64,000 nt of DNA from Lentilactobacillus senioris DSM 24302 = JCM 17472. GTDB taxonomy: Bacteria > Bacillota > Bacilli > Lactobacillales > Lactobacillaceae. Every line of letters starts with the position of its first letter. The stretch's first letter is position 1. Both the position numbers and the translations under genes were made by a program. Where the stretch lies: assembly GCF_001436555.1 (NCBI RefSeq), contig NZ_AYZR01000009.1, positions 233,593 through 297,592 on the forward strand, read 5' to 3'. Of this stretch, positions 52,777 to 61,091 are shown piece after piece. Below the pieces are notes generated by a model that saw nothing but the letters and a program-made list of their open reading frames with translations, was not told the origin of the DNA and did no database searches.

Positions 52777-54246
52777 TTGCCAAAAGAAAGACGCGCATTA
52801 ATCATGTTATTTGGAGGGACTGGGGACCTTGCTACCCGTAAGTTATATCCTGCCCTCTTTAACCTTTACAAGAAGGGAAACCTACGAGACCATTTTGCCG
52901 TCATCGGTACTGCTCGTAACAAAATTAACGACGCTGAATTCCAAGAACTTGTAGCCAAATCAGTTGCTAAGGAAAGTGATGACAAAAAGCTAATTGCTAA
53001 TTTTGCTAGTCATTTTTACTACGAGGCTCACGACGTTACGGATGTTAAACACTACTCCGTTCTTCGCGAAAAAGCTGATGAATTAGACAAGAAGTATGAC
53101 TTACAGGGTAACCGAGTATTTTACATTTCTATGGCCCCTAACTTCTTTGGTACCGTGGCTAAGAACCTTAAAACTCAAAACTTGCTAACTGAAAACGGTG
53201 AATTTAACCGTTTAGTAATCGAAAAACCATTTGGTCGTGATTACGAATCGGCTAAGCAATTAAACGATGAATTAAGTGCTTCATTCGATGAAAACCAAAT
53301 TTTCCGAATTGATCACTATCTTGGAAAAGAAATGATTCAAAATATCGAAGCTATTCGCTTCGGTAATACCATTTTCGAAGCTCTTTGGAATAACCGTTAT
53401 ATTGATAACATCCAAATCACTTTGGCTGAAGACTTAGGGGTTGAAGAACGAGCTGGTTACTACGATAACTCTGGTGCTCTTCGTGACATGGTTCAAAACC
53501 ATATTATGCAAATTGTTAGTTTGCTAGCAATGGAACAACCAGTTGCCTTCAAAGATGTCGATATTCGTTCTGAAAAGGTAAAAGCTCTTCGAAGCCTTCG
53601 AGTTTACGATGTAGTAGAAGCTTCTGCTAACTTCGTTCGGGGTCAATACGGTTCTGACAATAGCAACAAGAGTTATCGTGAAGAAGATGGCGTTCCTGCT
53701 GATTCTAACACCGAAACTTTTGTAGCTGGTAAGTTACTATTTGATAATTATCGTTGGTCAGGAACTCCATTTTACATTCGGACTGGTAAGAAATTAGCTG
53801 GTAAGTTCACCCGAGTGGACGTAGTCTTTAAGAAACCATTAGTTGATATTTTTGCCTTTCCACAAAGTGGTAGCACCCCACTTAACGATAACGTTTTGAC
53901 TATCTTTGTTGAACCTAACCAAGGATTCTCATTACGGGTTAACGCTAAAAATAACGAACAAGGTTTCCATACCGAACCAGTGGACCTGGAATACATGGAA
54001 GACCAAAAGAACACTCCTCAACCTTATGAACGTTTAATTCACGACGTCTTAAAGGGTGATGGAACTAACTTCTCTAGTTGGCCAGAAGTGGCTTCTGCTT
54101 GGAAGTTTGTTGATCAAATTCGCCGAGTATGGGATATTCAACAACCTAACTTCCCTAACTACATCCCTGGTTCCATGGGCCCTGTTGCTGCAGATGAATT
54201 ATTGGCTCGTGACCATCGTCAATGGGTTTACAAAATTAACCGTTAA
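52777..54246 (+). CDS. zwf: Glucose-6-phosphate 1-dehydrogenase
   Basis: A 489-residue enzyme that oxidises glucose 6-phosphate to 6-phosphogluconolactone, the entry to the phosphoketolase pathway. The NADP loop reads FGGTGDLATRKLYPAL. The catalytic block FRIDHYLGKEMIQN contains the active-site His and the substrate Lys (near residue 180). The start is TTG at 52777 after AGGAG at eight bases. An in-frame ATG at 52711 is too close to the TATAAT at 52700-52705 to be used and would make the protein longer than the family. gnd follows 200 bp downstream after a terminator, so the two are neighbours but not clearly one operon. Confidence 0.95.
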   Translation: MPKERRALIMLFGGTGDLATRKLYPALFNLYKKGNLRDHFAVIGTARNKINDAEFQELVAKSVAKESDDKKLIANFASHFYYEAHDVTDVKHYSVLREKADELDKKYDLQGNRVFYISMAPNFFGTVAKNLKTQNLLTENGEFNRLVIEKPFGRDYESAKQLNDELSASFDENQIFRIDHYLGKEMIQNIEAIRFGNTIFEALWNNRYIDNIQITLAEDLGVEERAGYYDNSGALRDMVQNHIMQIVSLLAMEQPVAFKDVDIRSEKVKALRSLRVYDVVEASANFVRGQYGSDNSNKSYREEDGVPADSNTETFVAGKLLFDNYRWSGTPFYIRTGKKLAGKFTRVDVVFKKPLVDIFAFPQSGSTPLNDNVLTIFVEPNQGFSLRVNAKNNEQGFHTEPVDLEYMEDQKNTPQPYERLIHDVLKGDGTNFSSWPEVASAWKFVDQIRRVWDIQQPNFPNYIPGSMGPVAADELLARDHRQWVYKINR

Positions 54247-54254
54247 TTAAATCA

Positions 54255-54294
54255 AAAAAGTCCTTTAGTTATAGTCACTAAGGGGCTTTTTTTA
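54255..54294 (+). terminator. Terminator after zwf
   Basis: AAGTCCTTTAG/CTAAGGGGCTT with one mismatch and wobbles, then seven T. Confidence 0.75.
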
Positions 54295-54378
54295 TTTGTC
54301 TTCTTTACTTTCTTAAAGTTAGTTGTAAAATTAATACCAAATCACTTACAGAAATTTTTTCTGAAAATAAGTTTTTGT

Positions 54379-54419
54379 TTCACAATTAAATTGTGAAGTG
54401 TTACACTACTGATGTAACA
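54379..54419. promoter_or_regulatory. Two adjacent palindromes upstream of gnd
   Basis: TTCACAAT-TAA-ATTGTGAA (54379-54397) is a perfect 8-bp dyad. TGTTAC-N9-GTAACA (54399-54419) follows one base later. The half-sites of the first resemble Rex or CRP sites but in the reverse order, so it is not a standard box of either. Together they sit where the gnd promoter should be. Confidence 0.45.
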
Positions 54420-54448
54420 AATTTTATAATTAAAAAGGATGGGATCTA

Positions 54449-55876
54449 ATGGCTGATCAAAAAGCAAATATCGGCGTTGTTGGAATGGCCGTCATGGGTA
54501 AGAACCTTGCCCTCAACATTGAAAGTCGCGGCTACACTGTTGGTATTTACAACCGTAGTGCATCAAAAACTGAAGACGTAATGAAGGATCACAGTGAAAA
54601 GAAACTAGTACCTAGTTACTCAGTTGAAGACTTTGTGAACTCACTTGAAACTCCTCGTCGGATCATCATGATGGTTAAAGCTGGTAAACCAACTGACGCT
54701 GTCATCGATGAATTACTTCCCCTTCTTGATAAAGGTGACGTTTTAATTGATGGTGGGAACACTAACTTCCACGACACAATGGAACGTAATGCTCGTCTAG
54801 ATAAATCTGGAATTAACTTTATCGGTATGGGTGTTTCCGGTGGTGAACTTGGTGCCTTACAAGGTCCTTCCCTTATGCCTGGTGGTCAAAAGGAAGCTTA
54901 TGATTTAGTTGCTCCTATCTTAAACCAAATTGCCGCTAAAGCTCCAGAAGACGGCGAAGCTTGTGTTGCTTACATCGGTCCTAACGGTGCTGGCCACTAT
55001 GTTAAGATGGTCCACAACGGTATCGAATATGGTGATGAAGAATTAATCGACGAAAGCTACAACATTTTACGTAACGTTGCTGGCTTATCCGTTCCAGAAA
55101 TGGCTGATATTTTTGCCGACTGGAATGAAGGTGAATTGAACAGTTACTTAATCGAAATCACCGCTGATATTTTAACTCGCAAAGACAACTTAGGTACTGA
55201 TAACCCAATCGTTGACATGATCTTAGATCGTGGTGCTAACAAGGGTACTGGTAAGTGGAGTTCCCAAGATGCTCTTGAAATTGGCGTTGACCAATCAGTA
55301 ATTACCGAATCAGTTTACGCTCGATTCATTTCAATGATCAAAGAAGAACGGGTTAAGGCTTCTAAAGTCCTTCCCGCTCCTTCTGGAGAAGTTGAATTCA
55401 ACCCAGATGAAATCGTTGAAAAAGTTCGTGAAGCTCTCTACTTCGGTAAAGTAATGAGTTACGCTCAAGGCTTTGCTCAATTAAAAGCTGCTTCTGAAGA
55501 ATATGATTGGAACTTGAAGATGGGCGAACTTGCTAAGATTTGGCGTGCCGGTTGTATCATTCGGGCTCAATTCCTTCAAAACATTACTAATGCTTACGAA
55601 AAGAACCCAGAACTTGATAACTTATTATTAGATCCATACTTCACTGATATTGCTGCTAAATATCAAGACGCTGCTCGTGACGTAGTTATCTTAGCTACCA
55701 AAGCTGGTGTACCAGTACCATCACTTTCAGCTGCCGTTGCTTACTACGATTCATACCGAGCAGAAGTATTGCCACAAAACTTACTTCAAGCTCAACGGGA
55801 TTACTTCGGTGCTCACACTTATGAACGTGTTGACCGCCCAGGTAACTTCCATTACCCATGGTACGAAGAACAATAA
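54449..55876 (+). CDS. gnd: 6-phosphogluconate dehydrogenase, long (NADP-type) form
   Basis: A 475-residue decarboxylating enzyme giving ribulose 5-phosphate and CO2. The cofactor loop [12 protein letters not shown] is followed by [11 protein letters not shown], where Asn-Arg-Ser marks NADP preference. [14 protein letters not shown] and the catalytic [13 protein letters not shown] are intact. The C-terminal helical domain has the full length of the classical homodimer. AAGGATGGG supports the ATG. It is the partner of zwf in the oxidative pentose phosphate route feeding phosphoketolase. A short NAD-type paralogue lies at 13621. Confidence 0.96.
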   Translation: MADQKANIGVVGMAVMGKNLALNIESRGYTVGIYNRSASKTEDVMKDHSEKKLVPSYSVEDFVNSLETPRRIIMMVKAGKPTDAVIDELLPLLDKGDVLIDGGNTNFHDTMERNARLDKSGINFIGMGVSGGELGALQGPSLMPGGQKEAYDLVAPILNQIAAKAPEDGEACVAYIGPNGAGHYVKMVHNGIEYGDEELIDESYNILRNVAGLSVPEMADIFADWNEGELNSYLIEITADILTRKDNLGTDNPIVDMILDRGANKGTGKWSSQDALEIGVDQSVITESVYARFISMIKEERVKASKVLPAPSGEVEFNPDEIVEKVREALYFGKVMSYAQGFAQLKAASEEYDWNLKMGELAKIWRAGCIIRAQFLQNITNAYEKNPELDNLLLDPYFTDIAAKYQDAARDVVILATKAGVPVPSLSAAVAYYDSYRAEVLPQNLLQAQRDYFGAHTYERVDRPGNFHYPWYEEQ

Positions 55877-55886
55877 TAGCTCAAAA

Positions 55887-55917
55887 TAAAAAAGGACTGA
55901 AAATTCAGTCCTTTTTG
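55887..55917. terminator. Terminator after gnd
   Basis: AAAGGACTGAA/TTCAGTCCTTT hairpin, T-run on both sides. It converges with the small gene ending at 55923. Confidence 0.85.
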
Positions 55918-55922
55918 TTTTG

Positions 55923-56144
55923 CTATTCATAATTAGTGCCAGTTAACTGCCGCCAAGTTTGGCGTCTTAGTTCCCCTGGTAATTTACCTTGATCAGCAGC
56001 TACTTCCATCAAGTGAGTAGCCACCTTTTGAAATTCGAATCGGGGAACTCGAATTGAAAGAACTGCCTGAGTATTCAGCAATTCCGCTACTCTGGGTGAA
56101 GCCGTTTCGATTTGCGGTTCAGTTAATTGAATTTTCTTTGCCAT
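55923..56144 (-). CDS. Small hypothetical protein
   Basis: A 73-residue soluble, basic protein (MAKKIQLTEPQIETASPRVAEL ..., given only in part) with two likely helices and no membrane segment. I do not recognise it. TCGGAGGG supports the ATG at 56144. It follows another small unknown gene by 74 bp on the same strand and ends at the gnd terminator. Confidence 0.6.
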   Translation of the reverse strand: MAKKIQLTEPQIETASPRVAELLNTQAVLSIRVPRFEFQKVATHLMEVAADQGKLPGELRRQTWRQLTGTNYE

Positions 56145-56218
56145 TTCGCTGCCCTCCGATCATTAGGATTACTTAAATGATAGCAAGGCCGAAAAACAAT
56201 TTCGAATTTAACGCCTAA

Positions 56219-56563
56219 TTATTGTCCCTGTTCTAAACTCATTGCATGTTCGTGGTACCATTCATCCCAGGTTCCAACAGCAAGTTGACCTTCAGCGGTG
56301 TAATCCGGATTAATTTTAGTTAAAATCTGGGTAAAAGCCGGCTGATATTCTTTTAGTAGCAACTTACGTAATTCTTCTGGTTGGTATGCAGAATTTTCCG
56401 CAATAAATTCATTAATATCACTCATCCAGTAATCAACTGAGTATTGAGCAAATATTTCTAGCGTATTATTTTGGTAGTGTTTGAGGTAGGCCACGATAAA
56501 TTCTTTTACCGCGCTAATAGTTGCCGCTTCATCTAATTGTTGAAATGCATTTTTCTCTGCCAT
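56219..56563 (-). CDS. Small hypothetical protein
   Basis: A 114-residue acidic, mostly helical soluble protein with several aromatic residues (FIVAYLKHYQNNTLEIF, EYQPAFTQIL). No family is recognised. AGGAGG eight bases before the ATG supports translation. It may share a transcript with the 73-residue gene downstream. Confidence 0.62.
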   Translation of the reverse strand: MAEKNAFQQLDEAATISAVKEFIVAYLKHYQNNTLEIFAQYSVDYWMSDINEFIAENSAYQPEELRKLLLKEYQPAFTQILTKINPDYTAEGQLAVGTWDEWYHEHAMSLEQGQ

Positions 56564-56656
56564 AATGAACCTCCTAAAAATTATCTAATTCCATTATTAC
56601 ACTTTTTAGCAATTTGAAGCAGTTTATTTACTAAAAGATAACTTGATTCTTGAAAG

Positions 56657-56685
56657 TTGCTTTTTATTTATAAGCCTGTTAAACT
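56657..56685 (+). promoter_or_regulatory. Promoter of the M-box transcript
   Basis: TTGCTT (56657-56662), 17-bp spacer and TAAACT (56680-56685). The transcript would start near 56692, just before the riboswitch. Confidence 0.55.
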
Positions 56686-56702
56686 AATAGTAGAAATGAA
56701 TA

Positions 56703-56860
56703 GAGATTAGCTGTTAGGTGAGGCTCCTATACGGAAAATGCTACTGCTCAGAAACGTCGAAAAACGCCAATGAGTCAGCTGTTCTTGTCAAATTAAGGCT
56801 TGAACTAACGTAGCTGTTATTTTATAACTACGCTGTATAGTGCTAAAACTCAACGATTGG
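56703..56860 (+). ncRNA. M-box (ykoK leader) magnesium riboswitch
   Basis: The highly conserved M-box blocks occur in order: GTTAGGTGAGGCTCCTATAC (56713-56732), CTGCTCAGAAACGTC (56744-56758) with ACGCCAATGAGTCA (56763-56776), and GCTGTATAGTGCTAAA near 56832-56847 ending ACGATTG. This RNA folds on several Mg ions and normally switches off a magnesium transporter gene. Here no transporter follows. The next ORF has 29 codons. Confidence 0.92.
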
Positions 56861-56905
56861 CTGTAATTTTTGGTGTGCAGTCAATCAAACGGCTGGACAC
56901 TTTTT
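56855..56905 (+). promoter_or_regulatory. Expression platform of the M-box (attenuator)
   Basis: Two mutually exclusive hairpins share one strand: GATTGGCTG with CAGTCAATC (antiterminator-like), and GTGTGCAG with CTGGACAC followed by TTTTT (terminator). The overlap in GTGCAGTC means only one can form, as expected of a transcription-attenuating riboswitch. Confidence 0.65.
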
Positions 56906-56939
56906 CATTTCATAAAAAAATTTTCGGAGGTGAATGTTG

Positions 56940-57029
56940 ATGACAGCTGAAGTCTATGACCCTGGATCGTCGTCTAAACATCAGTCTAGCATGGGAAAAT
57001 CAGTTGGCATTAACGTCGCTGATTTATAA
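56940..57029 (+). CDS. 29-residue ORF under M-box control
   Basis: GGAGGTG at 56926-56932 precedes an ATG at 56940 by seven bases. The frame encodes 29 residues starting MTAEVYDPGSSSKHQSS and ending NVADL. It is polar, with no membrane helix, so unlike the MgtS or MgtR small proteins. I do not recognise it, and nothing after the stop continues it in another frame. The last third lies inside the left arm and loop of a 17-bp hairpin, so translation could affect folding downstream. It may be a leader peptide, a small protein, or the stump of a lost gene. Confidence 0.5.
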   Translation: MTAEVYDPGSSSKHQSSMGKSVGINVADL

Positions 57030-57062
57030 TCATTAGAGAAGTTTCCCAATTGATTTTCCCAT
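56991..57062 (+). repeat. Long inverted repeat overlapping the 29-codon ORF
   Basis: Arms 56991-57007 and 57046-57062 pair over 17 bp with one G-U wobble. The left arm includes GGGAAAATCAGTTGG, and the 38-nt loop holds the ORF's end and stop. No T-run follows directly, so it does not look like a plain terminator. Confidence 0.7.
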
Positions 57063-57163
57063 CAACATCAAATTGTATTTTTCAATTCTGTTTTAGCTAA
57101 GCTTCTTTTAAGCGCCTTTTATTAGTCGCTGCACACTAAAGAACAATAAGTTTAATGTTTACT

Positions 57164-57435
57164 AAAGCAAAGGGAAAGTCGTTTGGGATAACTTCTCGGT
57201 GGTTTCAGGTCCTATAGGGCTGGCGCCTTGGGATCTGATCGAAAACTTCGATACGCTTCACTGGTCAGGGAACTGATTGGGGAGATTTTATTTCAACGCA
57301 ATTTAATCGATAGCCGGGTAATCACGAGGAACATACCTCTGAGAAGTAACGGAAGTGCTTCTTACACACTGACTGCCCATTATCGCTAATAAAAAATTAT
57401 AAAAGACCTGACGTTTAAGCGTCAGGTCTTTTTTT
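57164..57435 (+). ncRNA. Unrecognised structured RNA region ending in a strong terminator
   Basis: About 270 nt without an ORF. A closing stem GGG-AAA-GTC (57172-57180) pairs with GAC-TG-CCC (near 57371-57378). Inside are ATCGAA-AAC-TTCGAT, CTGATC/GGTCAG, CAGGTCC/GGGATCTG (one wobble), GAGG-AACATA-CCTC and AGAAG/CTTCT. A terminator follows at 57400-57435. This density of nested helices is far from random. It is not tmRNA, RNase P or a riboswitch class I can name. Confidence 0.5.
57400..57435 (+). terminator. Terminator of the structured RNA region
   Basis: AAGACCTGACG/CGTCAGGTCTT with a short loop and seven T. Confidence 0.85.
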
Positions 57436-57819
57436 GTGGGGTCAATTTAAATGTGATTGGTGCTTATCATAAAACGGCTTCACCCCACTACTTTTTCCGT
57501 CCAACATAAAAATGCCAAATAGCGATTTAAAAAGCAAATCGAACTATTCAGCATTTTTTCATTGGTAATCAAAAGTACCCGTGAGGTTCAACACTCTATC
57601 TAAAACGGCTTTCACCTTCAATCAGCCCCCTAGCTATAAAAAACGAGAAGTGATAGAAAATCCGTATCGAACTATCCCGTTTTCTTAGGTTAATTGTCGC
57701 TAATTCCCGAAGGCCTCAGCACTCTAATCAAAATCGGCTTTCACCTAACTTATTTCCTCCGCCTAAATAAATAACAGCAAATAGCGTCCATTTAGGCAGA
57801 GCTATTGGCTGTTATTTTC
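57436..57819 (+). repeat. Three tandem copies of a ~130-bp hairpin unit (candidate multi-copy RNA)
   Basis: Units start near 57436, 57581 and 57709. Each has a 5' stem-loop with a conserved loop of the form CACTCTATC-AAAACGG, a pyrimidine-rich linker, and a 3' terminator-like hairpin (57508-57559, 57640-57683, 57769-57819) containing a shared ATAG/CTAT helix. The 5' stem changes in both arms between copies: GTGGGGT/ACCCCAC, GTGAGG/CTTTCAC and GAAGGCC/GGCTTTC. A fourth partial loop, CACTTTATCC, overlaps the xylB stop at 57853. G-U pairs in copies 2 and 3 favour the plus strand as the RNA. Confidence 0.6.
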
Positions 57820-57856
57820 TTAGTGCTCAGAAATAAACCACGTTAGGCTTAGCACT

Positions 57857-59368
57857 TTATCCTAGATTTTCTCTTCTAAAGTTTACCAACTCATGGGTAA
57901 TTTCTTTGGTTTGGTTGTAAACCTTAGCGTAGGTTTGGTGCAATTGTTTGTATTTTTCAACGTTTTCTGGATTTGGTACAAAAACGTTAGTATATTCCAC
58001 AAATTTTTCAGTACATTCATGAATATTCTTGAACCAACCCATTCCAACAGCAGCCAACATTGCAGCTCCCATTCCAGGACCTTGTTCGTTCTTCAATGAC
58101 ACTACCTTAGTATTGAAAATATCAGCCTGAATTTGTTGCCACATTGCACTCTTGGCCCCGCCGCCAATCGCAACTACGGTATCAAATTTAGCGCCCTTTT
58201 CACGGTAAATTTCCATAATATCTTCAAATGAGAAGGTAATCCCTTCTAAGACGGCCCGGACAAAGTCACTCTTCTTGTGAATACCATCAATACCAATGAA
58301 GCTACCACGTACATCTGCATCCGCATATGGTGCCCGTTCTCCTACAATATAAGGAGCAAATAGTAACCCATTAGCTCCGACCGTAGAATCAGCCGCACTA
58401 TTAACAAAGTCGTTAAAGTCTTCATCAGCCCCGAAGGTTTTCTTAAACCAGCTTAATGAGAAACCAGCTGCTAAAGTAACCCCCATTGAATAGTAAGAGT
58501 TAGGAACGGCATGGTCTTCAAACTGAAGAACCCCATTATAGTTAGTTCGAGCATCGTCTTCAAACTTCAAGATAACACCAGAAGTACCAATACTAGATAA
58601 GACCTTATTAGGAGTATCAATACCAGCCCCTACTGCACCACAGGCGTTATCGGCCCCGCCGCCGAACGTCTTAGTAGCTGTAGAAAGCCCAGAAAACTCT
58701 GCGTATTGGGGAGTAATGTTACCAGTATCTTCGATAGATTCCACTAATGGTGGGCACATTTCGGCTGGAATTTGGAAGACGTCTAAGATTTCCTGACTCC
58801 AATCAGCCTTTTCAATATCTAGCATCACGGTCCCAGTCGCGTCAGAATAATCCATCGCTAATTTACCGGTCATCCGGTAACGCAAGTAGTCCTTTGGTAA
58901 TAGCATGGTTTTAGCCTTGGCAAAAATTTCCGGTTCGTTTTCCTTCACCCAAAGTAACTTAGGCAAAGTGAACCCTTCTAATGGTCGGTTATGGGTAATA
59001 TCAATGAATTTTTGACCCATAGCCGCCATAATTTCTTCACACTGCTTAGTAGAACGAGTATCATTCCAAAGCATTGCTGGACGAAGTACCTTGCCATTTT
59101 CATCTAGTAAAACTAAACCGTGCATTTGGCCTGAGTAACTAATTCCTTCGATTTCGTCGACACCAATGTGGTCGTTTAAGATTAATCGAACAATCGAAAC
59201 CGTCGTTGCGTAAACCCAATCTTCGGGATTTTGTTCAGCGTAACCTGGTTTGGGTTGTTGTAAATCATAGTCAACGCTTTCCTGTGCTACGATCTTTCCT
59301 TCTGGAGTGACCGCAGAAACTTTAACGGCACTGGTACCTAAATCAACGCCAAGAACATATTGAGCCAT
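57857..59368 (-). CDS. xylB: Xylulokinase
   Basis: A 503-residue FGGY-family kinase that phosphorylates D-xylulose to xylulose 5-phosphate, the substrate of phosphoketolase. The N-terminal ATP loop [14 protein letters not shown], the substrate region [14 protein letters not shown] and [10 protein letters not shown], and the C-terminal [18 protein letters not shown] are intact. The ATG at 59368 follows AGGAGGAAG. The frame begins 12 codons earlier without support. It is second in the xylAB operon. Its stop overlaps the start of a tandem repeat array rather than a simple terminator. Confidence 0.96.
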   Translation of the reverse strand: MAQYVLGVDLGTSAVKVSAVTPEGKIVAQESVDYDLQQPKPGYAEQNPEDWVYATTVSIVRLILNDHIGVDEIEGISYSGQMHGLVLLDENGKVLRPAMLWNDTRSTKQCEEIMAAMGQKFIDITHNRPLEGFTLPKLLWVKENEPEIFAKAKTMLLPKDYLRYRMTGKLAMDYSDATGTVMLDIEKADWSQEILDVFQIPAEMCPPLVESIEDTGNITPQYAEFSGLSTATKTFGGGADNACGAVGAGIDTPNKVLSSIGTSGVILKFEDDARTNYNGVLQFEDHAVPNSYYSMGVTLAAGFSLSWFKKTFGADEDFNDFVNSAADSTVGANGLLFAPYIVGERAPYADADVRGSFIGIDGIHKKSDFVRAVLEGITFSFEDIMEIYREKGAKFDTVVAIGGGAKSAMWQQIQADIFNTKVVSLKNEQGPGMGAAMLAAVGMGWFKNIHECTEKFVEYTNVFVPNPENVEKYKQLHQTYAKVYNQTKEITHELVNFRRENLG

Positions 59369-59440
59369 AATTTCTTCCTCCTGACAGAAAAGGGATTGGC
59401 TCATAGCGAACCAATCACCTTTTTTGTTTGATTAACTATC

Positions 59441-60790
59441 TTAGTTGTTACCCAAAGTGTTAACGATGTAGTGGTTAATCGTATCTTTGATTTGTTCCAA
59501 GTGGTCTGAGTGAGTAGCAGCAATCAAGTCTGATTGTGGAATGTCAATTGCGTATTCTTCAAGTGACTTGAAGTCAGCCTTGCCGTTTTCGATATCAGCA
59601 CCGATGCCTGAGTCAAATGATGAGTAACGCTTGGAAACGATATCTTCAAGGTAACCATCGCTCTTAAGCTTGTCAGCTACCCGCAATCCGGCTGCAAAGC
59701 TATCCATCCCGATGATGTGGCCATAGAAGAGGTCTTCTGGTTCGAATGATGAACGACGTGGCTTAGAATCAAAGTTCAAACCACCTTTAGGTCCGATACT
59801 ACCTGCTTCAAGTACTTCATACATAACAGCAGTAGTTTCGTATAAGTTTGAAGGATATTCATCAATATCCCAACCAATTAATTTGTCACCTTCATTGGCG
59901 TCCAATGAACCTAACATGTTAGCTTCACGAGCAGTCCGAACTTCGTGTTGGTAAGTGTGGCCAGCTAAGTTAGCGTGGTTACCTTCCAAGTTCAACTTGA
60001 AGTCTTTGTCCAAGTCGTAATCTTTCAAGAAGTTCATAGTAGTAGCAGCATCAAAGTCATATTGGTGAGTCATTGGTTCTTTTGGCTTTGGTTCAAGTAA
60101 CATTTGGCCATCGTAACCAATTTCGTTAGCGTAATCTTTAGCCATGTGGAAGAACTTAGCTAAGTGTTCTTGTTCACGCTTCATGTCAGTGTTCCAAAGT
60201 GATTCGTAACCTTCACGACCACCCCAGAAGACGTAGTTTTGTGAACCAACTTGCTTAGCAATATCCAAACTGTTCTTAAGTTGAGCAGCTGAGTAGGCAA
60301 AGATGTCAGCATATGGAGAACTGGCACCACCAGCAACGAAACGTGGGTTAGTAAACAAACTTGAAGTGTTCCAAAGAACTTGCATGCCTGTTTCTTTTTG
60401 GTTAGCAACGATCTTATCAACCACTTTTTGCAAGTTAGCATTAGTTTCACGAAGAGTGTTACCTTCTGGAGCTAAGTCACGATCGTGGAATGCAAAGAAT
60501 TGAACGCCTAATTTTTGGTAGAATTCAAAAGCGTAGTCTACTTTAGCCATTGCTAAGTCCATTGGGTCAGTGTACTTGTCGTATGGACGTTGAGCAGTAC
60601 CGTCACCGAATGGATCAACCAAGCGTTGGTCAAATGTGTGCCAGTAGGCAACTGAGAAACGCAACCAGTCTTTCATCTTCTTACCAGCAATGACTTCTTC
60701 TGGGTTGTAGTAGTGGAATCCTAAACCAGAATTAAGGTCTGAATTACCAACGTATTCAATCTTGTTAATACCTTTCCATAAATCACTCAT
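59441..60790 (-). CDS. xylA: Xylose isomerase (class II)
   Basis: A 449-residue metal-dependent isomerase converting D-xylose to D-xylulose. [13 protein letters not shown] carries the catalytic His and Asp. [22 protein letters not shown] and [10 protein letters not shown] supply metal ligands. The length and the N-terminal 50 residues mark the class II type. CGGAGGC supports the ATG at 60790. It heads the operon xylA-xylB, expressed divergently from xylT, under a xylO-type operator and a cre site. Confidence 0.97.
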   Translation of the reverse strand: MSDLWKGINKIEYVGNSDLNSGLGFHYYNPEEVIAGKKMKDWLRFSVAYWHTFDQRLVDPFGDGTAQRPYDKYTDPMDLAMAKVDYAFEFYQKLGVQFFAFHDRDLAPEGNTLRETNANLQKVVDKIVANQKETGMQVLWNTSSLFTNPRFVAGGASSPYADIFAYSAAQLKNSLDIAKQVGSQNYVFWGGREGYESLWNTDMKREQEHLAKFFHMAKDYANEIGYDGQMLLEPKPKEPMTHQYDFDAATTMNFLKDYDLDKDFKLNLEGNHANLAGHTYQHEVRTAREANMLGSLDANEGDKLIGWDIDEYPSNLYETTAVMYEVLEAGSIGPKGGLNFDSKPRRSSFEPEDLFYGHIIGMDSFAAGLRVADKLKSDGYLEDIVSKRYSSFDSGIGADIENGKADFKSLEEYAIDIPQSDLIAATHSDHLEQIKDTINHYIVNTLGNN

Positions 60791-60823
60791 GTTTGAATGC
60801 CTCCGAATATGTGTTTTGACTTT

Positions 60824-60894
60824 TTAGTTTGTTTACACAACCAACTTACAAAACTCAGTATAATTGCTCATCAGAAAAAATGCAAGCACTTTCA
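60824..60894 (-). promoter_or_regulatory. xylA promoter with xylO operator and cre
   Basis: On the minus strand, TTGCAT (60880-60885), 17-bp spacer and TATACT (60857-60862) form the promoter. Just after the start point lies a 25-bp operator (60824-60848) with TTAGTTTGTT and AACCAACTTA arms, like the XylR operator of Bacillus. TGCAAGCACTTTCA (60881-60894) matches cre at 12 of 14 positions and overlaps the -35. Confidence 0.75.
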
Positions 60895-60977
60895 AGTAGT
60901 TTTTTTCAATTTTTTTGTCTTCATTATAAGTAATTAGTTTAAATTCATTTGGATATTATTAGAAATAACACTTTTTT

Positions 60978-61053
60978 TGAAAGCGGTTGCCATTTTTTAG
61001 TTTGTGGGATATACTAATAATTGTTTAATAAGTTTATACAACCAACCAACTGA
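60978..61053 (+). promoter_or_regulatory. xylT promoter with cre and two operator-like sites
   Basis: TTGCCA (60987-60992), 17-bp spacer and TATACT (61010-61015). TGAAAGCGGTTGCC (60978-60991) is a cre-like site over the -35. TTAGT-N11-ACTAA (60997-61017) covers the -10, and a 25-bp site at 61029-61053 matches the xylA operator at 18 of 25 positions. The remaining part of the 60791-61091 spacer is AT-rich. Confidence 0.65.
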
Positions 61054-61091
61054 CTTTATTTTGAACTTAGTAATTTTTTGAGGTGAAATTA

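Noticed and set aside
54379-54397. Rex box upstream of gnd
   Set aside because: The half-sites TTCACAA and TTGTGAA are in the reverse order from a Rex operator, so I list it only as an unassigned palindrome.
57164-57435. RNase P RNA, tmRNA or T-box for the structured region
   Set aside because: GGGAAAGTC resembles part of an RNase P motif, but the ACAGAA and other universal blocks are absent. There is no tmRNA 5' GGGG-UUCGAC end or tag frame, and no T-box GGUGG-ACCGCG block.
57436-57819. CRISPR array
   Set aside because: The repeats are about 130 bp, imperfect and structured, without short identical repeats, unique spacers or cas genes.
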